A DNA stretch of 64,000 bases from Salaquimonas pukyongi (GCF_001953055.1 NZ_CP019044.1:3141001-3205000); one strand, 5' to 3'. Positions 1-9,810 are shown, numbered from the stretch's first letter. Program-made: numbers and translations. Notes: generated from the letters alone by a model not told the origin.

Positions 1-156
1 GGGCGAACGGTCAAACAGGTTGATGTTAAGGGCCGTCTCCAGCGCTTTCATGCGCCGGCCCACCGTCGCATGGTCGACTCCAAGCTGCTGGCCTGCCTGG
101 CTCAACCGGCCGGTTCGTGCGACCGACAAAAAGAATCGGTAATCGTCCCAGTTCAC
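1..156 (-). CDS. LysR-type transcriptional regulator, N-terminal part
   Basis: Only about 52 residues are in the window; the gene runs off the left edge. The translation starts MNWDDYRFFLSVARTGRLSQ and continues into a helix-turn-helix with DHATVGRRMKALE and then LFDRSP, which is the standard LysR N-terminus. GTG at 156 is chosen because AAGGGGG lies six bases upstream and homologues usually start at this MNWDD point; an ATG at 186 is the alternative. The gene is divergent from mmsA, so it is a candidate regulator of the valine/propionate genes. That role is inferred from position only. Confidence 0.85.
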   Translation of the reverse strand, partial: MNWDDYRFFLSVARTGRLSQAGQQLGVDHATVGRRMKALETALNINLFDRSP

Positions 157-243
157 GGCAACCCCCTTGCGGCTTTGCTGTATCATTCCGCCTGTCCCAG
201 GCCGAAAAATCTGGCTTGGGGAATTCTTTGCACTGGACATACA

Positions 244-270
244 GCACAGCAGTATGTGCGTATATGCACA
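244..270. promoter_or_regulatory. Three regularly spaced operator half-sites upstream of mmsA
   Basis: Half-sites GCACA (244-248), TGTGC (255-259) and GCACA (266-270) are exactly 11 bp apart, one helical turn. The right pair forms the dyad TGTGCGTATATGCACA. It lies between the divergent LysR gene and mmsA, about 100 bp upstream of the mmsA start. The same TGTGC-N6-GCACA arrangement recurs upstream of pccB at 7011. Operator function is inferred. Confidence 0.5.
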
Positions 271-370
271 ACAAGGAAGGATTTTCCAACATTGTCTGGC
301 TTTTTTTGGGCTGATACCCTGCCTGAAAAACCGGGACGCAGTTTCCATTTCCCACGGAGGAGTTTCAAAG

Positions 371-1870
371 ATGCGCAAGATCGGGCATTTCATCAACGGC
401 AAGATGGTGGAGGGCACCAGCGGGCGTTTCGCCGATGTTTTCAACCCTGCCACGGGCGAAGTTCAGGCGCAGGTGGCGCTGGCTACCACCCAGGAACTCG
501 ACGAAGCGGTTGCTGGAGCTGCTGCCGCCCAGAAAGGTTGGGGGGCGACCAATCCGCAGCGCCGGGCGCGCGTGATGATGAAGTTCGCCGAACTCATCAA
601 TCGCGACATGGACAAGCTGGCCGAAGCACTTTCGAAAGAGCACGGCAAGACGCTGCCCGATGCCCGCGGCGACGTACAGCGCGGCCTTGAAGTCATCGAG
701 GTCTGCATGGGCGCCCCGCAACTGCTCAAGGGCGAGTACATGAATGATGGCGGCCCGGGCATCGACCTTTATTCGATGCGCCAGCCTCTGGGCGTGGTTG
801 CCGGCATTACGCCGTTCAATTTTCCGGCGATGATCCCCTTGTGGAAGATGGGCCCTGCCCTTTCCTGCGGCAATGCCATGATCCTGAAGCCTTCCGAGCG
901 CTGCCCGACTGTGCCGCTGATGCTGGCCGAACTCGTTCAGGAGGCAGGTCTTCCCGATGGGGTGCTGCAGGTCGTCAATGGCGACAAGGAATCGGTTGAT
1001 GCCATTCTCGACAATGAAACCATCCAGGGCGTTGGTTTCGTCGGATCAACGCCGATTGCGCAATACATCTACGGACGGGCCGCCAATAATGGCAAGCGCG
1101 CCCAGTGCTTTGGCGGGGCGAAGAACCACATGATCATCATGCCCGATGCCGACCTCGACAAGGCGGCCGATGCACTGGTGGGCGCGGGCTTTGGGGCTGC
1201 CGGCGAGCGCTGCATGGCGATCTCGGTTGCCGTTCCGGTCGGCGACAAGACCGCTGACGGATTGCTGGAGCGTCTGCTGCCGCGGGTCGAGAAACTGAAG
1301 GTCGGCCCTTATACAGCCGGCGATGATGTCGACTACGGTCCCCTGGTGACCGGCGCAGCCAAGGAACGGGTGACGGGCCTGATTTCCTCGGGCGCTGACC
1401 AGGGCGCAAAGCTCCTTGCCGATGGCCGCGATTTCTCCCTGCAGGGTTATGAAGACGGCTTCTTTGTGGGGCCGACCCTGTTTGACAATGTCACGGCGGA
1501 CATGGACATCTACAAGGAAGAGATTTTCGGTCCGGTGCTGTCCACCGTGCGGGCTTCTTCCTATGAGGATGCCCTGAAGCTGGCCATGGACAATGAGTAT
1601 GGCAATGGCACGGCGATCTTCACCGCCGATGGCGATACGGCGCGCGATTTCGTCAACCGGGTCAATGTCGGCATGGTCGGCGTCAATTTCCCGATCCCCG
1701 TTCCGCTTTCCTACTTCACCTTTGGGGGATGGAAGAAGTCGGCCTTCGGCGATCTCAACCAGTACGGTCCCGACGCATTCCGCTTCTATACCAAGACGAA
1801 GACGGTTACCGCCCGCTGGTTCTCCGGCATCAAGGAAGGCGGCGAGTTCCACTTCAAGGCGATGGACTGA
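371..1870 (+). CDS. mmsA: Methylmalonate-semialdehyde dehydrogenase (CoA-acylating)
   Basis: The product is 499 residues, the usual length for this family. It converts (S)-methylmalonate semialdehyde to propionyl-CoA with NAD and CoA, the last step specific to valine breakdown. Family landmarks are GVVAGITPFNFPAMIPLWK in the first half, the catalytic Cys281 in GERCM, and the C-terminal FGGWKKSAFGD and YTKTKTVTARW. ATG 371 has GGAGG at 355-359. The frame stays open upstream to a TTG at 167, but that extension covers the operator region and is not family-like. It is the first gene of a valine-degradation run. Confidence 0.95.
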   Translation: MRKIGHFINGKMVEGTSGRFADVFNPATGEVQAQVALATTQELDEAVAGAAAAQKGWGATNPQRRARVMMKFAELINRDMDKLAEALSKEHGKTLPDARGDVQRGLEVIEVCMGAPQLLKGEYMNDGGPGIDLYSMRQPLGVVAGITPFNFPAMIPLWKMGPALSCGNAMILKPSERCPTVPLMLAELVQEAGLPDGVLQVVNGDKESVDAILDNETIQGVGFVGSTPIAQYIYGRAANNGKRAQCFGGAKNHMIIMPDADLDKAADALVGAGFGAAGERCMAISVAVPVGDKTADGLLERLLPRVEKLKVGPYTAGDDVDYGPLVTGAAKERVTGLISSGADQGAKLLADGRDFSLQGYEDGFFVGPTLFDNVTADMDIYKEEIFGPVLSTVRASSYEDALKLAMDNEYGNGTAIFTADGDTARDFVNRVNVGMVGVNFPIPVPLSYFTFGGWKKSAFGDLNQYGPDAFRFYTKTKTVTARWFSGIKEGGEFHFKAMD

Positions 1871-1879
1871 TCCATATTG

Positions 1880-1902
1880 AAAGGCGGGCAATGCCCGCCT
1901 TT
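1880..1902 (+). terminator. Hairpin between mmsA and the acyl-CoA dehydrogenase gene
   Basis: A perfect 10-bp stem, AAAGGCGGGC paired with GCCCGCCTTT around an AAT loop, starts nine bases after the mmsA stop. Only a short T-run belongs to the stem, and a strong Shine-Dalgarno for the next gene follows at once. It may attenuate transcription or protect the mmsA mRNA end rather than stop transcription fully. Confidence 0.5.
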
Positions 1903-1928
1903 CCCATTTGACAGGAGGAGAAACCCCG

Positions 1929-3068
1929 TTGGATTTTGCGCTAAGCGAGGAACAGCAGGCCATTCAGGAGATGGCCCGGTCCTTTGCCGAAGACAATCTG
2001 GCCCCGAACGCGCTTGAATGGGACGAGACCGGCCATTTTCCGGAGGATGTGGTGCGCTCGGTTGGCGAACTGGGCCTTGCCGGCATTTATGTGCGCGAGG
2101 ATGTGGGCGGCTCCGGCCTTGGCCGCCAGGAAGCGGTGCTGATCTTCGAGGCGCTTGCCCATGGCTGCCCCTCGATCGGCTCCTTCATTTCCATCCACAA
2201 CATGGTCGCCTGGATGATCGACCAGTTCGGCACCGAGGAACAGCGCCGGACCTGGCTGCCGAAACTGTGTTCCATGGAATTGCTCGCCAGCTATTGCCTG
2301 ACCGAGCCGGGGTCGGGCTCTGATGCTGCCGCGCTGCGTACGAAAGCCGAGCAGGACGGCAATATGTGGAAGTTGAACGGTGCGAAAGCCTTCATTTCCG
2401 GCGGCGGGCATTCGGATCTTTATCTGACCATGGTGCGAACCGGCCAGGATGGCCCAAAAGGAGTCTCGGCGGTGCTGGTGGAAGACGGGACGCCCGGGCT
2501 TTCCTTCGGTGCCAATGAGCGCAAGATGGGCTGGCGCGCGCAGCCGACCTCGCAGGTACAGTTCGACGATTGCAAGATTCCGGCAGATTGCCTGCTCGGC
2601 GAGGAAGGTGCGGGTTTCAAATACGCCATGGCGGGACTTGACGGCGGGCGGCTCAACATTGCCGCATCAGCCCTGGGGGCAGCCCAGGCGGCGCTGGAAA
2701 AGGCGCTTCAATATGCCCAGGAACGCAAGGCGTTCGGAAAGCATCTTGCCGATTTTCAGGCGATGCAGTTCAAGCTGGCTGACATGGAAACCCGGCTGCA
2801 GGCGGCCCGAGCCCTGCTTTACAAGGCTGCCTGGAAACTCGACAACAAGACGCCGGATGCCGCCAAGTTCTGCGCCATGGCAAAGCAGTTCGTCACCGAT
2901 GCGGCGTTTGAAACCGCAAATGACGCGCTGCAGATTCACGGGGGCTACGGCTATCTCGCCGATTACGGCATGGAAAAGATTGTCCGCGATCTGCGCGTTC
3001 ACCAGATTCTCGAAGGTACCAACGAGATCATGCGCGTGATCGTTTCGCGGGCCTTGCTGGCGGCCTGA
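1929..3068 (+). CDS. Acyl-CoA dehydrogenase, probably isobutyryl-CoA dehydrogenase
   Basis: This flavoprotein oxidises a short acyl-CoA to the 2-enoyl-CoA; the neighbours point to isobutyryl-CoA to methacrylyl-CoA. TTG 1929 is preferred because AGGAGGAG at 1913-1920 sits eight bases upstream, giving 379 residues starting LDFALSEEQQ. A TTG at 1908 lies ahead of that RBS. Seen: the FAD/substrate signature around YCLTEPGSGSDA, the dimer and FAD region around ERKAFGKHLADFQ, QIHGGYGY, and the C-terminal EGTNEIMRVIVSR. Substrate choice is inferred from mmsA, the HIBYL-CoA hydrolase and mmsB alongside. Confidence 0.92.
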   Translation: MDFALSEEQQAIQEMARSFAEDNLAPNALEWDETGHFPEDVVRSVGELGLAGIYVREDVGGSGLGRQEAVLIFEALAHGCPSIGSFISIHNMVAWMIDQFGTEEQRRTWLPKLCSMELLASYCLTEPGSGSDAAALRTKAEQDGNMWKLNGAKAFISGGGHSDLYLTMVRTGQDGPKGVSAVLVEDGTPGLSFGANERKMGWRAQPTSQVQFDDCKIPADCLLGEEGAGFKYAMAGLDGGRLNIAASALGAAQAALEKALQYAQERKAFGKHLADFQAMQFKLADMETRLQAARALLYKAAWKLDNKTPDAAKFCAMAKQFVTDAAFETANDALQIHGGYGYLADYGMEKIVRDLRVHQILEGTNEIMRVIVSRALLAA

Positions 3069-3071
3069 CGA

Positions 3072-4124
3072 ATGGCTCTTGCAGATGACATTTCAATCCG
3101 CCGCACCGGCAAGACCGGACGCATCACCCTGACGCGGCCCAAGGCGCTGAATGCGCTGACCTATGAGATGTGCCTCGCCATTGAAAAGGCGGTCGATGAC
3201 TGGGTGGAGGCGGGCGACGTCAATCTCATCCTGATCGATGGCGAGGGCGAAAAGGCCTTTTGCGCCGGCGGCGACATCGCCGATCTGTATGCCTCGGGCA
3301 GATCGGAAGATTACGCCTTCGGACGTCGGTTCTGGTCCGATGAATACCGCCTCAACGCCAAACTCGCCAATCTGGCCATACCCTATGTGGCGCTGATGGA
3401 CGGCATTACCATGGGCGGCGGCGTGGGCATTTCAGCGCATGGCTCCGACCGGATAGTCACCGAGCGCTCGATGATCGCAATGCCTGAATGCGGGATCGGC
3501 CTTATTCCCGATGTGGGTGGAAGCCTGATCCTTGCCGGGGCGCCGGGCCATTTGGGCGAATATCTTGCCCTGACCGGTTACCGGATGGGGCCGGGGGATG
3601 CAGTTCTTTCGGGGTTTGCCGATGTGCAGATGGACAGCGCCGACATGCCGGCGCTTGTCCTGCAGCTTGAGGAAACCGCCGATCTGGCGGCGCTTGCAGG
3701 ATTTGCCGGGCCCGCCGAAGCGCCTGCGCTGGCGCCGCACCTTGATGCGATCAACCATCACTTCGGCAAGGAAACCGCGCTTTCCTGCCTGCAGTCGCTT
3801 GAAGCCGATGGCAGTGAGTGGGCGCAAAAGACCGCAACACTCATCCGCCGGGCCTGTCCGCTGTCGGTTGCCTGTGCCTTTGAGATTGTGCGCCGGGTGC
3901 GCGAAAATCCATCGATCGAGAACGCCCTGAAAGAAGAATACCGCTTCACCTACCGCTCGATGTCTGACGGGGAATTTGTCGAGGGCGTGCGGGCGCAGAT
4001 CATCGACAAGGACCGCAATCCGCAATGGCGGACCGCGCCCCTGGAAAAGGTGACGGAAGAACAGATTGCTGCCATGCTGGCACCATTGAACGAAAACGAA
4101 CTCGATCTCGCCGGAGGAAACTGA
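3072..4124 (+). CDS. 3-hydroxyisobutyryl-CoA hydrolase
   Basis: The protein has 350 residues and belongs to the crotonase superfamily, HIBCH subgroup. It would release 3-hydroxyisobutyrate from its CoA ester, avoiding build-up of reactive methacrylyl-CoA. Seen: RITLTRPKALNAL near the N-terminus, the oxyanion-hole segment KAFCAGGDI, GITMGGGVG, and MPECGIGLIPDVGGS with the acidic residue typical of hydrolases. The C-terminal part (RFTYRSM, DFVEG-like, AxIIDKDRNPQW) is characteristic of HIBCH and absent from ordinary enoyl-CoA hydratases. It starts three bases after the dehydrogenase stop and is two bases from mmsB, so it is clearly co-transcribed. Confidence 0.92.
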   Translation: MALADDISIRRTGKTGRITLTRPKALNALTYEMCLAIEKAVDDWVEAGDVNLILIDGEGEKAFCAGGDIADLYASGRSEDYAFGRRFWSDEYRLNAKLANLAIPYVALMDGITMGGGVGISAHGSDRIVTERSMIAMPECGIGLIPDVGGSLILAGAPGHLGEYLALTGYRMGPGDAVLSGFADVQMDSADMPALVLQLEETADLAALAGFAGPAEAPALAPHLDAINHHFGKETALSCLQSLEADGSEWAQKTATLIRRACPLSVACAFEIVRRVRENPSIENALKEEYRFTYRSMSDGEFVEGVRAQIIDKDRNPQWRTAPLEKVTEEQIAAMLAPLNENELDLAGGN

Positions 4125-4125
4125 A

Positions 4126-5019
4126 GTGAGCATCATTGGATTTATCGGCCTTGGCAATATGGGTTTGCCCATGGCCATCAACCTCAAGAAGGCCGGGCAC
4201 GCGATCCAGGCTTTCGACACCGTTCCCGCCCAGCTGGAAAAGGCGAAGGCGGAAGGAATGGAGATCTGCGCTTCCACCACGGATGCAGCGCGGGGCGCGG
4301 ACATCGTCGTCACCATGCTGCCGAATGGCGAGATCGTTTCTGCTGTCTACAGCCAGATTGTTCCGGCTGCGACCAAGGGTGCATTGCTGATCGACAGTTC
4401 CACCATTGATGTTTCCACGGCAAAGAGCCTGCACGGACAGGCCGGCACTGCCGGGCTGTTGTCGCTTGATGCGCCGGTCTCCGGTGGCGTGGGTGGTGCG
4501 GAAGCAGGAACGCTCACCTTCATGTGCGGGGGAAGCGAAGAGGCTTTCGGCAAGGCCAAGCCCGTGCTCGACATCATGGGCGGCAAGGTCATTCATTGTG
4601 GTGATGGCGGTGCGGGACAGGCTGCCAAGATCTGCAACAACATGTTGTTGTCCATTTCGATGATCGGGACATGCGAAGCATTCGCCCTTGCTGAAAAGCT
4701 CGGGCTTTCCGCGCAGGCAGCCTTCGATGTAATGTCGACCTCATCGGGTTCCTGCTGGTCGGTCAACACCTATTGCCCGGTACCGGGCGTCGGGCCGAAA
4801 TCACCTGCAGACAACGACTACAAGCCGGGTTTTGCAGCTGAATTGATGCTGAAGGATGCCTCTCTTGCCCAGCAGGCGGCAACCGAGGCGGGTCAGGCAA
4901 CGCCCATGGGCCAGTATGCGGCCATGCTGTACCGGCATTTTCTTGCCAATGGCGGCGAAGGCAAGGATTTCTCCGGCATTATCGAATATCTCAAACATGC
5001 CGAACGGGGGAATGCGTAA
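4126..5019 (+). CDS. mmsB: 3-hydroxyisobutyrate dehydrogenase
   Basis: The product is 297 residues. It oxidises 3-hydroxyisobutyrate to methylmalonate semialdehyde, the MmsA substrate. Seen: the Rossmann start [15 protein letters not shown], the substrate-binding [16 protein letters not shown], the catalytic-lysine region [12 protein letters not shown], and a C-terminal helical domain. The GTG start at 4126 has GGAGG at 4112-4116 and begins one base after the previous stop, so translation is coupled. Its last base is shared with the next start codon. Confidence 0.94.
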   Translation: MSIIGFIGLGNMGLPMAINLKKAGHAIQAFDTVPAQLEKAKAEGMEICASTTDAARGADIVVTMLPNGEIVSAVYSQIVPAATKGALLIDSSTIDVSTAKSLHGQAGTAGLLSLDAPVSGGVGGAEAGTLTFMCGGSEEAFGKAKPVLDIMGGKVIHCGDGGAGQAAKICNNMLLSISMIGTCEAFALAEKLGLSAQAAFDVMSTSSGSCWSVNTYCPVPGVGPKSPADNDYKPGFAAELMLKDASLAQQAATEAGQATPMGQYAAMLYRHFLANGGEGKDFSGIIEYLKHAERGNA

Positions 5020-5786
5020 TGACGCTTGTAGAAACGAAGACCGAAGACGGCGTTGGCCTCATCACGATCAACCGGCCGGATGCGCTTAATGCGGTCAATT
5101 CCGAAGTGATGGACGGCCTGATCTCGGCCACCGCCAAGTTCGATGCCGATCCGGAAATCGGCTGCATTCTGATCACCGGAGAAGGCAAGGCCTTCATTGC
5201 CGGTGCCGACATCAAGGAAATGCAGGACAAGTCCTATATGGACATGTTTCTTGCCGACAAGCAGGCTGGCTGGGAAGCATTCGCCGCGACCCGTACGCCG
5301 ATGATTGCTGCCGTCAACGGCTTTGCGCTTGGCGGGGGATGCGAGATCGCCATGATGTGCGACATCATCATCGCGTCTGAAAAGGCGAAGTTCGGCCAGC
5401 CGGAAATCAAGCTTGGCGTCATCCCCGGCTGGGGCGGCTCGCAGCGGCTGACAAAAGCTGTCGGCAAGGCGAAGGCGATGGACCTGATCCTGACAGGCCG
5501 GATGATGGATGCGGCGGAAGCCGAGCGGTCCGGGCTTGTTGCCCGCGTTGTTAGCCATGACGATCTGATGCAGGAGGCGATGGAGGCGGCAAAGGCCATT
5601 GCCGGGTTCGGCGCACCGTCGGTGATGATTGCCAAGGAAGCGGTCAACCGCGCGTTCGAGACAACGCTCAATGAAGGCCTGCGGTTCGAGCGGCGGGTAT
5701 TTTATTCGCTGTTTGCCACGGATGATCAGAAGGAAGGCATGCGCGCCTTCAGCGAAAAGCGTCCGCCGGAATTCAGGAACAAGTAG
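5019..5786 (+). CDS. Enoyl-CoA hydratase
   Basis: A 255-residue crotonase-fold hydratase of standard length that adds water to 2-enoyl-CoA, here probably methacrylyl-CoA and tiglyl-CoA. Seen: [18 protein letters not shown], the oxyanion hole [30 protein letters not shown], and both catalytic glutamate regions ([19 protein letters not shown]). The C-terminus [10 protein letters not shown] is typical. ATG 5019 overlaps the mmsB TAA by one base, which argues for one operon. Confidence 0.93.
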   Translation: MTLVETKTEDGVGLITINRPDALNAVNSEVMDGLISATAKFDADPEIGCILITGEGKAFIAGADIKEMQDKSYMDMFLADKQAGWEAFAATRTPMIAAVNGFALGGGCEIAMMCDIIIASEKAKFGQPEIKLGVIPGWGGSQRLTKAVGKAKAMDLILTGRMMDAAEAERSGLVARVVSHDDLMQEAMEAAKAIAGFGAPSVMIAKEAVNRAFETTLNEGLRFERRVFYSLFATDDQKEGMRAFSEKRPPEFRNK

Positions 5787-5795
5787 GAGAAATCC

Positions 5796-6983
5796 ATGTC
5801 CGCATCCGACCCTGTCGTCATTGCAGGAGCTGCCCGAACACCAATGGGCGGTTTTCAGGGGGAACTGTCCGCCATGAGTGCAGCGGAGCTGGGCGGGGCT
5901 GCGGTAAAGGCGGCACTCGAAGGCGCCGGCATCGCGCCCGATCAGGTGGATGAAATCATCATGGGCAATGTTCTGGGCGCCGGACAGGGTCAGGCGCCGG
6001 CGCGGCAGGCCGCGTTTGCCGCCGGCCTGCCGAAGGAGGTGCCCGCCTCCACGCTCAACAAGATGTGCGGCTCCGGCATGAAAACGACGATGGTGGCCCA
6101 TGATCAGCTCATGGCCGCAAACGGCTCGGTTGTGGTCGCCGGCGGCATGGAGAGCATGACCAATGCGCCCTATCTGCTGCCGAAAATGCGCGGGGGTGCC
6201 CGGCTTGGCCATGGCGAGGTCAAGGATCACATGTTCCTCGACGGGCTGGAAGACGCTTATGACAAGGGGCGTCTGATGGGCACGTTTGCCGAGGATTGCG
6301 CGGAGAAATATCAGTTCACCCGTGACGAACAGGATGCCTATGCGATCCGTTCACTGGAAGGCGCCTTAAAGGCGGAAAAAGAAGGCCGGTTCAAAAGGGA
6401 AATTGCGCCGGTGACGGTTTCAGGACGCAAGGGGGAAACCGTCATTTCCTCCGATGAGCAGCCGCGCAATGCACGCCCCGACAAGATCCCGAATCTGAAG
6501 CCCGCTTTCCGCAAGGACGGCACGGTGACGGCGGCCAATTCCTCTTCGATTTCCGATGGGGCGGCGGCGCTGGTGCTGATGCGCCGGAGCGAGGCGGAAA
6601 AGCGCGGGCTCAACATCCGCGCGCGTATCCTCGGCCATGCTTCCCATGCCCAGGAACCGGCCTGGTTTTCAACGGCGCCAATCCCGGCCATGACGAAGCT
6701 GATGGAGAAGATCGGCTGGACCATGGACGATGTGGATCTGTGGGAAATCAACGAGGCCTTTGCGGTCGTGCCGATGGCGGCGGAACGTGAAATGGGCATT
6801 CCGCGGGAAAAGCTCAACATTCACGGCGGCGCCTGTGCGCTTGGCCATCCCATCGGCGCTTCAGGTTCCCGCATTATCGTGACGCTGCTCAACGCGCTGG
6901 AAACCCACGATCTCAAACGCGGCATGACCGGCATCTGCATTGGCGGCGGCGAGGGGACGGCAATGGCCATTGAACGGGTTTAA
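5796..6983 (+). CDS. Acetyl-CoA C-acyltransferase (thiolase)
   Basis: The product is 395 residues, a type II degradative or biosynthetic thiolase. It cleaves 3-ketoacyl-CoA with CoA or condenses two acetyl-CoA; in this operon cleavage of 2-methylacetoacetyl-CoA from isoleucine would fit. All catalytic motifs are present: the acyl-accepting Cys91 in LNKMCGSGMKTTM, the NEAF segment, GGACALGHPIGASGSRI with its histidine, and the C-terminal CIGGGEGTAMAIE with the second cysteine. The start has GTAGGAGAAATCC just upstream. It is the last gene of the run before a 144-bp gap. Confidence 0.93.
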   Translation: MSASDPVVIAGAARTPMGGFQGELSAMSAAELGGAAVKAALEGAGIAPDQVDEIIMGNVLGAGQGQAPARQAAFAAGLPKEVPASTLNKMCGSGMKTTMVAHDQLMAANGSVVVAGGMESMTNAPYLLPKMRGGARLGHGEVKDHMFLDGLEDAYDKGRLMGTFAEDCAEKYQFTRDEQDAYAIRSLEGALKAEKEGRFKREIAPVTVSGRKGETVISSDEQPRNARPDKIPNLKPAFRKDGTVTAANSSSISDGAAALVLMRRSEAEKRGLNIRARILGHASHAQEPAWFSTAPIPAMTKLMEKIGWTMDDVDLWEINEAFAVVPMAAEREMGIPREKLNIHGGACALGHPIGASGSRIIVTLLNALETHDLKRGMTGICIGGGEGTAMAIERV

Positions 6984-7010
6984 TGGGAACGGGTTTGAGA
7001 CATTGTGAGC

Positions 7011-7026
7011 TGTGCAGCAATGCACA
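7011..7026. promoter_or_regulatory. Palindromic operator candidate upstream of pccB
   Basis: TGTGCAGCAATGCACA is a 16-bp dyad with the same arms and spacing as the dyad at 255-270 upstream of mmsA. A further half-site GCACA is at 7065-7069 (context TTGTTGCACAG), 43 bp from the matching half of the dyad, close to four helical turns. It lies in the 144-bp gap between the thiolase and pccB. A shared regulator for both operons is inferred. Confidence 0.5.
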
Positions 7027-7127
7027 ATCGGCTGGATGAACGAACCAACGATGGTCGAATTGTTGCACAGTAAGACGCGGTGATATCATTCGCGAAAGTC
7101 GCCGCATAAATCCGGCGGGAGGGAAAC

Positions 7128-8660
7128 ATGCACGAAATTCTCGATGAACTCGATCGCCGGCGTGAGCAGGCGCGCATGGGCGGCGGCCAGAAGCGGATTG
7201 ATGCCCAGCACGCCAAGGGAAAGCTGACGGCACGCGAGCGCATCGAATTGCTGCTCGATGAGGGGTCGTTCGAGGAATACGACATGTTCGTTACCCACCG
7301 CTGTACCGATTTCGGCATGGCGGATACCAAGATGGCGGGCGATGGCGTCGTTACCGGCTGGGGCACGATCAACGGCCGCATGACCTATGTGTTTTCCCAG
7401 GATTTCACGGTCTTTGGCGGGTCGCTTTCGGAAACCCATGCGGCCAAGATCTGCAAGATCATGGACATGGCGATGAAAAACGGCGCACCGGTGATCGGCA
7501 TCAACGATTCAGGCGGCGCCCGCATCCAGGAAGGGGTCTCTTCCCTGGGCGGTTATGCCGATGTCTTCCAGATGAACACGCTGGCCAGTGGCGTGGTGCC
7601 GCAAATTTCGATGATCATGGGACCGTGCGCGGGCGGGGCGGTCTATTCGCCGGCGATGACCGATTTCATCTTCATGGTGAAGGACACGTCCTACATGTTC
7701 GTCACCGGCCCCGACGTGGTCAAGACGGTAACGAACGAGATCGTTACTGCCGAGGAGCTTGGCGGCGCCAAGACCCATACGTCGAAGAGTTCGGTTGCCG
7801 ATGGTGCGTTTGAAAACGACATGGAAGCGCTTATGGCGCTGCGCCGCTTTTTCGATTTCCTGCCACTCAACAACAAGGAGAAGCCACCGAGCCGGCCGTT
7901 CTTTGATTCCCAGGATCGCATGGACCGTTCGCTCGACACGCTGATCCCCGACAATCCGAACAAACCCTATGACATGAAGGAGCTGATTACCAAGCTCGCA
8001 GACGAGGGCGACTTTTTCGAGCTGCAGGAAGACTACGCAAAGAACATCATCACCGGCTTTATCCGGCTGGAAGGGTCGACCGTGGGCGTTGTTGCCAACC
8101 AGCCGCTGGTTCTTGCCGGGGTGCTCGACATCAACTCCTCACGCAAGGCGGCAAGGTTTGTGCGCTTCTGCGACTGTTTCAACATTCCCATCCTGACGCT
8201 TGTCGATGTGCCGGGCTTTTTGCCGGGCACCAGCCAGGAATATGGCGGCGTCATCAAGCATGGCGCCAAGCTGCTGTTTGCCTATGGCGAGGCAACGGTG
8301 CCCAAGGTGACACTGATCACCCGCAAGGCCTATGGCGGGGCCTATGACGTGATGGCTTCCAAACACCTGCGCGGCGACGTCAACTATGCCTGGCCTTCTG
8401 CCGAGATTGCGGTGATGGGAGCAAAGGGCGCGGTTGAAATCCTCTACCGCTCCGAACTTGGCGACAAGGACAAGATCGCCGGGCGCACGGCGGAATATGA
8501 AAAGCGCTTTGCCAATCCGTTCGTGGCGGCCGAGCGCGGTTTCATCGACGATGTGATCATGCCCCATTCAAGCCGCAAGCGCATCGCCCGGGCTTTTGCC
8601 TCCCTGCGTAACAAGGATCTGCAGAACCCGTGGAAGAAACACGACAACATACCGCTTTAA
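7128..8660 (+). CDS. pccB: Propionyl-CoA carboxylase beta subunit (carboxyltransferase)
   Basis: The product is 510 residues, the family length. It transfers the carboxyl group from carboxybiotin on PccA to propionyl-CoA, giving methylmalonyl-CoA. Seen: the N-terminal half with [31 protein letters not shown] and [16 protein letters not shown], and the C-terminal half with [29 protein letters not shown] and the tail [11 protein letters not shown] typical of PccB. A strong GGCGGGAGGG precedes the ATG. pccA lies 2.5 kb downstream on the same strand with four genes between them, rather than adjacent. Confidence 0.95.
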   Translation: MHEILDELDRRREQARMGGGQKRIDAQHAKGKLTARERIELLLDEGSFEEYDMFVTHRCTDFGMADTKMAGDGVVTGWGTINGRMTYVFSQDFTVFGGSLSETHAAKICKIMDMAMKNGAPVIGINDSGGARIQEGVSSLGGYADVFQMNTLASGVVPQISMIMGPCAGGAVYSPAMTDFIFMVKDTSYMFVTGPDVVKTVTNEIVTAEELGGAKTHTSKSSVADGAFENDMEALMALRRFFDFLPLNNKEKPPSRPFFDSQDRMDRSLDTLIPDNPNKPYDMKELITKLADEGDFFELQEDYAKNIITGFIRLEGSTVGVVANQPLVLAGVLDINSSRKAARFVRFCDCFNIPILTLVDVPGFLPGTSQEYGGVIKHGAKLLFAYGEATVPKVTLITRKAYGGAYDVMASKHLRGDVNYAWPSAEIAVMGAKGAVEILYRSELGDKDKIAGRTAEYEKRFANPFVAAERGFIDDVIMPHSSRKRIARAFASLRNKDLQNPWKKHDNIPL

Positions 8661-8849
8661 GGTCGCCGTTAGGGGTTGAGATGTTTGCGAAAGGAAGCTG
8701 GCTACTCGTAGGAAGGCATGCAAATGCAAGGTTCAAAGCTGAACCAGAGCGGGTGGGGGTAACGTAATCTTGTCTGGCAATCGGATCGTTTATTTGTTGG
8801 CTTGCGCGCGCAACCCTTACGCAGCTTTCCGGTTTGCGGATTGCTGGGT

Positions 8850-8868
8850 CCTCGGGTCAAGCCCGAGG
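8850..8868. repeat. REP-like palindrome upstream of the yghU-type gene
   Basis: CCTCGGG, a five-base centre TCAAG and CCCGAGG form a perfect short dyad inside the longer conserved frame GGGTCC...GGATGAC. Two related copies lie downstream of the next gene (9811-9879). The 230-bp gap that holds it shows no supported gene. Confidence 0.6.
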
Positions 8869-8890
8869 ATGACTACGGAGAGAAGTACGA

Positions 8891-9781
8891 ATGTCTGACG
8901 AAGAAAAATTTCCACCCGAAAATAATCTCCCTGCCGGTTACGTGCCGCCGGAAGTTTGGACCTGGGAGCAGCCTTCGGGCGGCACGTTTGCCTCGATCAA
9001 CCGTCCCATTGCCGGGCCGACCCATGACAAGGAACTGCCGGTCGGCAAACATCCCCACCAGCTTTATTCCCTCGGCACGCCCAACGGGGTGAAGGTTACG
9101 GTCCTGTTCGAGGAATTGCTGGAGGCAGGGCATGGCGAAGCTGAATACGATGCCTGGCTGATCGACATTGGCGAGGGCGACCAGTTCGGCTCCGGTTTTG
9201 TCGACATCAATCCGAACTCGAAAATTCCCGCCATGATGGATCATGCTCCCAAAGGTGGCGGCGAACCCGTACGCTTGTTCGAGAGCGGCTCCATTCTCGT
9301 TTATCTTGCGGAGAAATTCGGGGCCTTTCTGCCGTCCGATGTGCGCGGGCGGGCCGAAACGATCAACTGGCTGATGTGGCAGATGGGTGCAGCGCCGTTT
9401 CTGGGCGGCGGGTTCGGCCATTTCTACCAATATGCGCCGATCAAGATCGAATACGCCATCAACCGGTATGCCATGGAAGTAAAGCGGCAGCTGGACGTGC
9501 TCGACCGGCAGCTTGCGAAAACCGAATTCATCGCGGGCGATGCTTACACCATTGCCGACATGGCGATCTGGCCCTGGTACGGGCGGCTTGCCACCGGGGG
9601 CGCCTATGGCGAATCCGGCAAGTTCCTCGAGGTCGAAAAATACGAAAACGTCCAGCGCTGGACTGCACTTATCAAGGAACGTCCTGGCGCGCAGCGCGGC
9701 TCGATCGTCAACCTGACCGGGGAGGGCAAATTGCGGGAGCGCCACGATGCTTCCGATTTCAACAAGGGGGCGGAAGGGTGA
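8891..9781 (+). CDS. yghU: Glutathione S-transferase family disulfide-bond oxidoreductase, YghU type
   Basis: The product is 296 residues, matching the YghU/YfcG long GST subgroup rather than 200-residue GSTs. Such proteins have disulfide-bond reductase activity with glutathione. Seen: the N-terminal extension with VWTWEQPSGGTFASINRP, the thioredoxin-fold domain from HQLYSLGTPNGVKV, VDINPNSKIPAMMDH with the cis-proline, the glutathione gamma-glutamyl site FESGSILVYLAEK, and the helical domain with AGDAYTIADMAIWPWYG. It is flanked by REP-like palindromes, so it may be transcribed on its own. No functional link to the carboxylase genes is visible. Confidence 0.88.
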   Translation: MSDEEKFPPENNLPAGYVPPEVWTWEQPSGGTFASINRPIAGPTHDKELPVGKHPHQLYSLGTPNGVKVTVLFEELLEAGHGEAEYDAWLIDIGEGDQFGSGFVDINPNSKIPAMMDHAPKGGGEPVRLFESGSILVYLAEKFGAFLPSDVRGRAETINWLMWQMGAAPFLGGGFGHFYQYAPIKIEYAINRYAMEVKRQLDVLDRQLAKTEFIAGDAYTIADMAIWPWYGRLATGGAYGESGKFLEVEKYENVQRWTALIKERPGAQRGSIVNLTGEGKLRERHDASDFNKGAEG

Positions 9782-9810
9782 GCAGGAGGCTGACCAATCA
9801 GCTGTCGTCA

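Noticed and set aside
4893-6230. 445-codon minus-strand frame across the hydratase and thiolase genes
   Set aside because: It crosses two real genes antisense and resembles no protein family.
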